Shown here: positions 56,808 through 64,000 of the stretch, piece after piece | Numbering within the stretch: the stretch's first letter is position 1 | How the letters are laid out: every line of letters begins with the position of its first letter | Source of the DNA: Lentinula raphanica | Taxonomy: Eukaryota; Basidiomycota; Agaricomycetes; Agaricales; Omphalotaceae | Assembly: GCA_027919835.1 (NCBI GenBank) | Contig: JANVFP010000033.1 | Coordinates: 545,290 to 609,289, forward strand | Reading direction: 5' to 3' | DNA length: 64,000 bases | Notes under the pieces: generated by a model | What the model was told of the DNA's origin: nothing | The model's input: only the letters and a program-made list of their open reading frames with translations | Databases searched by the model: none | Translations under genes and position numbers: made by a program

Positions 56808-57404
56808 ATCAGACAGCAAGACTGCGGAGGACATCCTACGAGGGAGAACGTTAAACATGTTCGGGAAGACATGCAAGGTGCGTAAATTTCAAGAGCGTAC
56901 CCCGACGACCCCCCAGTGTAGGAAGTGCAAGACGTTCGGGCACAGAGCCGATAAATGCAAGTCCCAAGACAAGTGCGCACTCTGCGGACAAGAACACACC
57001 GAGGCCCAACACACGCTCCAGTGCGGGTCCTGCAAAGCAAACCCAAACTACGAAGAGCTGGACTTCGACGAGGAGTCCATCCAGAGTGGCATCATAGCAC
57101 AGTGCACACATAACCTAAGGTGCGTGAACTGCAGTGCAAAAGGTTTAGACTCACTACACAGCGCTACGAGCGGGACTGCCCCGAGCGGATCCGCAACATG
57201 GGAACAACCAGAGACAACAACCGGGCTCAGCCAAAAGGTAACACGGCGACTGACCAGTTTCAGACCGTCACGAAGAGACGCTCGAAGGCAAAGAAGACAC
57301 CGACTCCTGGGGCAGTTAGCACCCAGGGAACATCAGGGTCCCGCTTCGAGGCACTAGACCTAACCTCCCAGGCTGGCAACGACAAAACGGTGACCACAAC
57401 ATGA
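56803..57404 (+). pseudogene. LINE ORF1, 3' part with zinc knuckles
   Basis: Resumes the frame of the left part (SDSKTAEDILRGRTLNMFGK). It has three cysteine-rich knuckles: CRKCKTFGHRADKC, CALCGQEHTEAQHTLQC and CVNCSAKG. Around 57155 a one-base deletion shifts the frame; the expected continuation (RDCPERIRNMG) is in the next frame, which ends with TGA at 57402-57404. That stop lies 9 bp before the ORF2 ATG, which suggests termination-reinitiation. Confidence 0.85.
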
Positions 57405-57413
57405 CCGTTGATC

Positions 57414-58532
57414 ATGTCTGATACGACAAATCCTTCCACGATCACACAGACACCAATACGATTCGCTCAACTCAACGCAAACAAGAAGAAGGCGCCGGTA
57501 CTGGCGTTACTAAACGAACATATCGAAGACTTCGAGGTAATCCTCGTACAGGAGCCTAACTGGTCCTTCATAGGGAAGGACGGCGACCGAACCATCCTAG
57601 GAACAGTAAACCATGCAACGGCATGGACACCCATCTCCCCTATCCCCTCCGCACCTGACACCGACGTCCCTAGAGTCTACGCATATGTGAAGAACTCGAT
57701 CCAGGCAGAGGTGACCCTTCGTACGGACATCGTATCGGACCGCGACACGATGGTACTGGACGTCAAACCACGCAACGGACGGAGGGTGACCTTCATACAC
57801 GTCTACAACGACCCATCGAGAGGACGGCAGCAAGCCCTCTGGCAGTTACGAAACCTCGAGCTACCCCTCAACCAGCCAGTGGTGGTGACCGGGGACGCGA
57901 ACCTGCACCACATACGATGGTCGAGAGGCGTACCACGAACCCCGTCGATTACGGAAGAAATCGTGGAGTGGATGGATCGGAACCACTTCATCCTCAACAA
58001 CAAGAAGGGGGTGCCCACACACTTCCCCCACGACACAGAGAAGCACCCCTCGGTCATTGACCTGACGTGGGTGAATCTCCCAGCAGCTGAAGTGGATGCG
58101 ACGAGGGAATGGGCGATCGACCCAGACCTGGCTACCGGATCCGACCACACAGGGATTCGCTGGAAGTACGACCCCGGAGGACGTCCGATTGACAACCCCT
58201 TCGCGGTCAAGTACAATCTGAAGGCAGTCAAGCCGAAGGAATGGATAGAGGCCTTTGACGAGGAAATCGAAAAGAGGAGGGAACGCCTGTCCCCAGTCAG
58301 GAGGAGCGAGGAAGTCACCACCACGCAACTCGACGACGCGGCAGAGGCCTTCACCGAAGCTATGCAAGCAGCGACGGAGAAGGTAGCGAAGATCCGCAGG
58401 CCGAGCCCACACGCCAAACCATGGTGGGATGACACGTGCACAGCAGCCTCAACCGTGTACGAACGGCGCAGAGGAACGCAAGGAGATACCGGATGGAGCA
58501 TGGCTTCACAGACGATGAACTCAAGAAGATAG
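57414..58532 (+). pseudogene. LINE ORF2, endonuclease part
   Basis: Starts MSDTTNPSTITQ. APE-type endonuclease motifs: FAQLNANKKK, ILVQEPNW (catalytic Glu), FIHVYNDPS, VVTGDANLHHIRW (Asp-Asn pair), DLTWVN and GSDHTGIRW (catalytic Asp-His). It should run on into the RT, but a one-base deletion near 58448, just after KPWWDDTCTAA, shifts the frame and leads to a stop at 58530. Confidence 0.9.
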
Positions 58533-61500
58533 CGAAGCACGAGCAGAACCACTTCGACCGACTGGTGAAGTATCAGAAGGGGAGCTGGGCGATCAAGGTG
58601 ATCGAAGAGGCGCACCCGGATGACATGTGGGGCTTCCGGAAGTGGTCCAAGGGTACGAGGAACTACCCCATGCCCGCCATACAGAGAACGGGGCGCCCTC
58701 CGGCTACGACGCACGAGGAGAAATGCGAAGCCCTACGAGACGAGCTGTACCAGCCTCCCCCACACCTAGAGCAGGATTACGAGGTGAACCTCACGGAACC
58801 TGCCCGAGACGACCTCCCATTCCACGACGTAACGGAGACCGAAATCGTTGAGGCCATTGCATCCACCAGCAACACCTCCGCTCCGGGATTCTCCCAACAG
58901 GGTTACCAGCAGGTGAAGTGGGCGCTCCAAGTGCAGCGGAACCTCCTGATAGCCTTGTACCGCCAATGCCTACGGGCAGGATACCACCCGAAACTCTGGA
59001 GGAAGGCAATCGCGGTTGCACTCAGGAAACCGCGGAAACCGGACTACTCAAAACCGAGGGCATACCGCCTAATAACGCTCCTGGAGTGTTTAGGTAAGGT
59101 TCTGGAGAAGGTCGTAGCGAGGAGACTGCAACACCTTGCGGCGGAACACGAACTGATCCCGAGCCAGCAGTTTGGGGGACGCACAGGGTTCTCCACCACC
59201 GATGCCATACTGACCTTTACGAACGACGTTCAGGCAGCATGGAACCAAGGTCTGGTGACTTCAGCACTAACGTTTGACATCAAGGGATTCTTTGACTTCG
59301 TTAACCACAACAGGCTACTAGCAGAACTACGACGGAAGAAGATACCACTCCAGATGGTAAAGTTCGTAAAGTCATTCTTGGAGGAACGGAAGGCAGCGGT
59401 CTGCGTGGACGGGATGGTCTCCGAACTGAAGGAGGTACAGAATGGCACACCCCAAGGCTCACCCCTCTCCCCGATACTCTCAGCGTTCTACGCTGCAGAG
59501 CTGTTGGAAGAACTCAAGTACGAAAAGCCAGGCCTCCAAGACGTGGCAGAAGTGAACGACTCCGACATACTGTCAACGCCACCGAACCTCCTGATGTACG
59601 TGGACGATGGGAAGGTGTACGTCTCATCGACATCCCTCGAGGTGAACACACGGATAATCAAAAACGTATGGGAGAGGACCATTGCCCCATGGGCAACCCG
59701 AGTGGGGTTCGAATACGACTACGAGAAACGGGAGCTAGCACATTACACGAGACGTAGGTCTGATAACAGCTCATCACCATCTATTACATTTACAGACCGG
59801 GACGGGGTGACAAGAACCATCAAACCGCAACAAATCGTCAAGTGGTTGGGGGTGTACCTAGACCGCAAGCTGACGTTCAACCACCATGTGAAGACCCTGG
59901 CAGGGAATGCAGGGAAAGCCCTGGGAGCACTGACAATGCTCGCAAATACAGTAAAAGGTATGTCGCAGTACCACTTACGCCTGATGTATAAAAGCTGCGT
60001 GGTACCGGTGATGACGTACGCGAGTCCGGTATGGTGGACAGGTAAGAAAGTACATGAAAAGGCAATGGAGAAGATCCAGAACCGAGGGCTACGACTAATT
60101 TGCGCAGTCTTCAAGACCACCCCAATAGCAGCTATGGAGATAGAGGCGTCCTTGCCTCCCATGCGACTGGAACTTGATAGGCTGAACAGAGCATGCGCGC
60201 TACGCTTCAACAAGCTCAGCACAAGTAATCCTGTCATCCAGAGGCTGGATGACACATGGAGAGCGGGTCACTCCCCGTCGTATCCACCGCCACTCCAGTT
60301 TCGTCTAGGTAACCGAAGCGGAAAAGACCAACGAAGGACTACCCAGCTACAAGAAATTGCAAGACACACGGATCCAGAGGACGAACGAATCCTCCCTTTC
60401 TTAACGCCACCATGGAGAAAGACCCGGGCGGACTACGGAGACCATCGTCTGAGGTTTGTCGGGCCACCCCCCAAAGACAAAGAAAAGGATAAGAAGAAAC
60501 GGAAAGCAAAGCTGGTAGAGGAACACAATCAAAAGCTGAGTAACCTCCGAAACTCCCCCGAGAACCTGATTATATACACTGATGGATCCCTCAAACCTGT
60601 ACACAGGGTAAGGAGAGGGGGAGCAGGTATCGTCGCATACCAGGAAACCCAAGAAACATTCCATCGAAGCATAGGCCTCGGTATGTACGCGGAAGCCTAC
60701 GATGGGGAAGTGGTCGCCCTAAGTTTCGCAGCGGGGCTGGCAGCAGCCTACACGGAGCAACACCCGGAGGTAACACACTGGCAGTTCTTCACTGACAGTG
60801 CTTCGTCCGTAGATGCTATCTTCGACGTGGCGCCCAAACCTGGTCAAGCTTATTGCGCAAACTTCCACAAGAAAGTGTCAGAGTTTCTAGAAGACCCGAC
60901 GCATTCAGTGGAAGTAGCATGGACACCAAGCCACACTGGGATCCAAGGTAATGAACGAGCTGACAAATTAGCGAAACAAGGAGCGGAGAAGGCAAACGAA
61001 ACGATCTGGAAGAGATCGAGGACGAATGCACTACGAATGAACAAAAAGAAGACGGAACTGGCATGGAGGAAAGTATGGGGAGCAAGGTCCGTAACAGGAA
61101 GCTTTGCAGCAGCCAACCGTATCCCACCTACAATCAAACCTACCGAGCGCTTCAAGAACACTGCGAGGGAAACTTTCGGGAGACTCATGCAGTGTAGAAC
61201 AGGACACGGATTTATAGGCGAGTACTACAAGAAATTTGTACCAGCGAAGAACATTGACTGCCCTTGCGGCGAAGATCTACAGACCAGAGAGCACATTCTG
61301 AGACAATGTCCCCGTTACGAAGACTTCCGGTCCACACTAAGGAAGGTATCGGAAGACATATGTCTAGCGGATATACTGGGAACGGAAGAAGGAGTAGAGG
61401 CACTAGCTGAATTCCTAGAAGAATCGGGAGCCTTTACGGTGACAGGAAGACCGAGGAAACAACCAGAACAGCCTATCTACAAGCCACGAGGCCTGAATGA

Positions 61501-61615
61501 AGAGATAAACGACTGGCTCAACGAGGAGAATGATGAACCCGGAAACGAAGAAGCAGACTGGAGGGAAGAAATCGTCGATGAGGACGACTTCACCGAAGAC
61601 CTTGAAGACGAGTGA
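58450..61615 (+). pseudogene. LINE ORF2, reverse transcriptase and RNase H part
   Basis: About 1050 open codons in the frame after the shift. RT: AIAVALRKPRKPDYSKPRAY, FDIKGFFDFVN, NGTPQGSPLSPILSAFY, LLMYVDDGKVY (catalytic YVDD) and VKWLGVYLDRKLTFNHH. RNase H: LIIYTDGS, EAYDGEVVAL, FFTDSASSVDAI and WTPSHTGIQGNERADKLAKQ. A C-terminal zinc motif, CPCGEDLQTREHILRQCP, follows, as in Tad1/I-group LINEs, then an acidic tail. Apart from the upstream shift it is uninterrupted. Confidence 0.94.
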
Positions 61616-62093
61616 AGGTCAGGTACGCCCCCACATATTATACTACCTAGACACATACCCCATTGGAAGCACACACACAAAATCCCGGGCGTTGGTGCGC
61701 TGAGCTCATAACTCAGTTGCGGGATTTGGTACAACCGGTGATGAGGAACACTGGAGGTACTGCCCAAGTCCAGCAAGAGCCAGAAGGCCACGGTGCGGTT
61801 ACGCCCGGAAAGGGGACTTGGTTTTGCCCTGACGCCCATCCTCATCAAAACGGGATGGAGTGTGTGATGTACAATGCAGGATTTCCTCTCCCCCCTTTTT
61901 TTATTACAAGGCTTTGACAAGCCGAGCGTCGACGTACAATAGGAATACAACATACATACCCACCCCGATACCCAAAGCTCTACCTTACATACAGACTCAC
62001 ACAACATAAACTAGAACTACAGAACGGAGGCCCTAGAGGCCTCCCCGCGCCTTAGTACTTAGTCTTACTTGTTAGCGGTTACCTTTAGAATTC
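61616..62093 (+). other. LINE 3' UTR
   Basis: About 480 bp between the ORF2 stop and the poly-A tract, including the tRNA-like fold at 61680-61727. It ends GTTACCTTTAGAATTC before the A run. Confidence 0.8.
61680..61727 (+). ncRNA. tRNA-like fold in the LINE 3' UTR
   Basis: AAATCCCG (61680-61687) pairs perfectly with CGGGATTT (61720-61727). Inside is a 5-bp stem CTGAG/CTCAG (61700-61704, 61712-61716) around the 7-base loop CTCATAA, the size and sequence of a Met-type anticodon loop. There is no T arm, so this is not a functional tRNA gene. It may be the structure recognised by the element's own RT. Confidence 0.45.
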
Positions 62094-62112
62094 AAAAAAA
62101 AAAAAAAAAAAA
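62094..62112 (+). repeat. LINE poly-A tail
   Basis: Nineteen consecutive A residues directly before the right target duplication. Confidence 0.95.
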
Positions 62113-62127
62113 GTATTCAAAAATCCC
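62113..62127. repeat. LINE target-site duplication, right copy
   Basis: GTATTCAAAAATCCC, identical to 38087-38101. Confidence 0.95.
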
Positions 62128-62542
62128 TCATCAACCCAGTGTGCTCATCATGATCTCAGTAACCTGCAGGTCCCAGGAGCATTTCTTCGTCAAGGAGAGC
62201 CAAGAAGGGCATTTCAAGAGCAAACGGGAGTACTTAGAGATTGCCCATTTTAGTACGAACTCCGAGTCTTAAGGCGCCTATTGAAAGAACCCCTAACCCT
62301 GACTCTTTCAGTTTCAAGTTCCGCCGGCACGTTTTACTCAGTGGTCTCCGTTTTGTCCTTGAAGGAAGACACAAGCACGAGCTTCTGAATCTCATCGTCC
62401 AGCACATTCTCTGCTCAGAAAACTCGTATCTGATACGCATAGAGTCAGGACCTATCCTTTGTTTGAAAGCTTTCATCTGATTTCTTTGTGCAGTTTCGAA
62501 ACCACCTTTGGCAGAGGTTCTCTTTCTACGAACAGAGGAGCA
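62128..62542. promoter_or_regulatory. right half of the split divergent promoter region
   Basis: About 415 bp between the LINE border and the start of the last gene. Together with 37690-38086 it made the original intergenic region. No TATA box or clear motif seen. Confidence 0.5.
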
Positions 62543-64000
62543 ATGCCTTCTGCTACACAACCAAACTTTTCTACATTCCAGTTCAAGACCATCGGAAAAT
62601 CACCTGTACACAGCGATAATTCACTCCTGAAACGAATATCTTCTGGGCGAGTCTCGACTCGGAGCTCTCACGAATATGATGATGATGATGATGAGAATGA
62701 TTCCCCTAAAGATCAGGCGGCAAAAGATTCTGCCTTCGCGCCTGTAGTATCAGACAGAAACGCGTTCTCATCCGTGCCTCCTCGAGGTCCTTTGATTCCA
62801 ATTCTCGGAAGCGAGAAACAAGCCTCAACCACTCCTGGTTCCAAAAATGATATCTTCGGCCAGAAATTCGATTTTAGCTCTACTCAACCCCTTTCTTCGA
62901 CTACTTCTACGACTTCGAATGATACAAATCCAACTCAAGCCGTTGCTAGCTGCGATGCGTCGACCAAGAGAGCTGGGTCTCTAGCTATCGGTCTTCCTCC
63001 TATCCTTACCCAAACAGCAATGTCCAGAACTAGCTCGATGGCGTCGAATTCTCCCAATCATGACCTGACCTATCCATCTGACGTCGTGATGTCCACTCCG
63101 CAAAGCCCGCGTAGAAATCTTCCACAGTCCATTATCAAAGCCGAGTCGTTGAAGGTCAACTTGTCAAAGCCTGAATCCGAAGTCTCGTCCTCAGAGGCAG
63201 ACAATAACTCTATGTCATATCCCTCGCTACAAACCTCTTCTAACCCTTCAATCGCGATGCTCAAAGAAATGCATCTTTGTCTCGCGTCCTCTATTCAGAC
63301 TTTGACAGATATCTCCTCCAAAGCTATGACTTCAGCATCTTCGGAATTGGCCTCTGCTTCTGAACGCGCCGGTCGCGCTCGAACCCTTGCAGCCGAGTCC
63401 CACGAATTGGCTCAGAAAGCGTCAACCATGTTGTCTCAATGCCTGAATATTGACAAGGCCTCATGTGAAACCGCGGAGCAGGCCAACTCGCACGTGGAGG
63501 GAAGCATGGCGATTCTGACGACTCTGCGAACGGAGCAGGAGAAGAAGATTGCGGAGTTTAAGGACGTGCTAGACTCGTTTGCGAGACGGATCGAAAACGA
63601 GGAAGAACGAGTGAGGCTTGATTTACAGGCGAAGGAGAAAGAGGAGAGGGAGAAAGAAGAGGGAGAAAGAGAAGAGGGAGAAAGAGAAGAGGGAGAAAGA
63701 GGAAAGGGAGAAAGAGGAAAGGGAGGCACAGAGAGTGGAGAGATTGAGAGAGGTGCAAGAGAAGGAGGCAAAAGAGAAGCAGAAGCGCAGGACAGAGCTA
63801 GGACAGTTTCGCAGGATGCCGAAAAGCAGGGGCAGGACTATGCTGCGATGCAGCCTTATCTCTATGCTATTCCAGGCGGTCCTCGTGCGATTCCTATCCC
63901 TCGTAACGTTGCTGGCCTCCCAACTGCAACGTCCTCTGCAAACGACCCAACTTCCGCCGCCCCAGACCTTTACGATATTCCTGCACCTACGGGAGGATGG
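62543..64000 (+). CDS. coiled-coil protein, N-terminal part (runs off window)
   Basis: An open frame from the ATG at 62543 (MPSATQPNFSTFQFKTIGKS) to the window end, 486 codons without a stop. Residues 1-240 are Ser/Thr-rich and disordered, with a run of Asp from a GAT repeat (near 62672). Residues about 240-370 look helical (MLKEMHLCLASSIQTLTDIS, ASERAGRARTLAAESHELAQ) and lead into a Glu/Arg-rich stretch made by a GA-rich minisatellite (63606-63790). Then comes a Pro-rich part (QPYLYAIPGGPRAIPIP). Family not recognised; a nuclear or cytoskeletal coiled-coil protein is possible. In the GA repeat the second frame also reads like a coiled coil, so a slippage event may lie there. Confidence 0.7.
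   Translation, partial: MPSATQPNFSTFQFKTIGKSPVHSDNSLLKRISSGRVSTRSSHEYDDDDDENDSPKDQAAKDSAFAPVVSDRNAFSSVPPRGPLIPILGSEKQASTTPGSKNDIFGQKFDFSSTQPLSSTTSTTSNDTNPTQAVASCDASTKRAGSLAIGLPPILTQTAMSRTSSMASNSPNHDLTYPSDVVMSTPQSPRRNLPQSIIKAESLKVNLSKPESEVSSSEADNNSMSYPSLQTSSNPSIAMLKEMHLCLASSIQTLTDISSKAMTSASSELASASERAGRARTLAAESHELAQKASTMLSQCLNIDKASCETAEQANSHVEGSMAILTTLRTEQEKKIAEFKDVLDSFARRIENEEERVRLDLQAKEKEEREKEEGEREEGEREEGERGKGERGKGGTESGEIERGAREGGKREAEAQDRARTVSQDAEKQGQDYAAMQPYLYAIPGGPRAIPIPRNVAGLPTATSSANDPTSAAPDLYDIPAPTGGW
63606..63790 (+). repeat. GA-rich minisatellite in coding sequence
   Basis: Repeated GAGGGAGAAAGA-type units of about 12 bp inside the coiled-coil gene. Whole units keep the frame; smaller slips would not. 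Confidence 0.8.

Larger units (their letters stand above)
38102..62112 (+). mobile_element. Tad1-like LINE, interrupted by a nested LTR retrotransposon
   Basis: Non-LTR retrotransposon bounded by a perfect 15-bp target duplication and a 19-nt poly-A tail. Without the 17.25-kb nested element it is about 6.75 kb, a normal full length. It has a 125-bp 5' UTR, ORF1 (RNA-binding protein with zinc knuckles), ORF2 (APE endonuclease, reverse transcriptase, RNase H, C-terminal zinc motif) and a 3' UTR of about 480 bp. RNase H after the RT plus two ORFs fits the Tad1/I group known from fungi. Two single-base frameshifts (near 57155 and 58448) suggest this copy is no longer active, independently of the nested insertion. 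Confidence 0.95.

Noticed and set aside
56857..57357. Zinc-knuckle frame as an independent gene
   Set aside because: It is the downstream part of LINE ORF1, continuous in frame with 38227-39548 when the nested element is disregarded.
57803..58714. 303-codon minus-strand frame opposite the LINE endonuclease
   Set aside because: Complement of a strongly coding region with clear endonuclease motifs.
61477..62007. Minus-strand frame over the LINE ORF2 end and 3' UTR
   Set aside because: Overlaps a well-defined ORF2 C-terminus and UTR; no independent support.

Overview
This is a nuclear contig from a filamentous basidiomycete, most likely an Agaricomycete. The evidence is compact gene spacing, many 45-70 nt GT-AG introns that interrupt almost every host gene, fungal-specific families (PalC, Ppg1, Cue5-like, Ssr4, Rkm4), an intron-containing tRNA-Asp, a Tad1-like LINE and a Ty3/gypsy LTR retrotransposon. 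Host exon structures were joined by eye using splice sites and reading-frame continuity.

Left part (1-37.7 kb), host genes: Arl3/ARFRP1 GTPase (-) and V-ATPase c'' (+), whose start codons lie only about 58 bp apart; a secreted GN-repeat protein (+); Cue5-like ubiquitin adaptor (-); Rkm4/SETD6-like lysine methyltransferase (-); membrane-anchored CRAL-TRIO protein (+); Ppg1 phosphatase (-); C2H2 factor (+); CYS-3/MetR-like bZIP (+); APC amino-acid/choline-type permease (-); PalC (-); SWI/SNF-RSC subunit Ssr4 (+); tRNA-Asp(GUC); a poor or decayed region at 24.7-27.3 kb; acetoacetyl-CoA synthetase (+); a large disordered protein with an unbroken 4 kb reading frame (-); and a small secreted protein (-).

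Central part (38.1-62.1 kb), a nested transposon: a LINE (38102-62112, + strand, 19-nt poly-A tail, 15-bp target duplication) inserted between two divergently transcribed host genes. Its ORF1 was later interrupted by a 17.25-kb Ty3/gypsy-type element (39549-56802, - strand, about 1.7-kb near-identical LTRs, target duplication GCGGT). The reading frame of LINE ORF1 continues exactly across the two sides of the LTR element.

The LTR element is the most unusual object here. Downstream of its gag-pol (which carries several frameshifts and a tandem duplication) it has two intron-containing genes in antisense orientation, both with fully open, phase-consistent exons. Gene A (840 aa) has a cysteine cluster with the spacing of a Zn(II)2Cys6 domain; gene B (521 aa) is a lysine-rich protein of unknown function. 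The element is also saturated with GATC-N5-GATC motifs, its LTR carries a dense (T)TTCCG array, and it has two copies of a 16-mer followed by a TCCC-loop hairpin whose stems differ in sequence but both pair perfectly.

Right end (62.1-64 kb): the host locus resumes with the 5' part of a coiled-coil protein gene (+) that runs off the window. The LINE therefore split an ancestral divergent intergenic region of roughly 0.8 kb.
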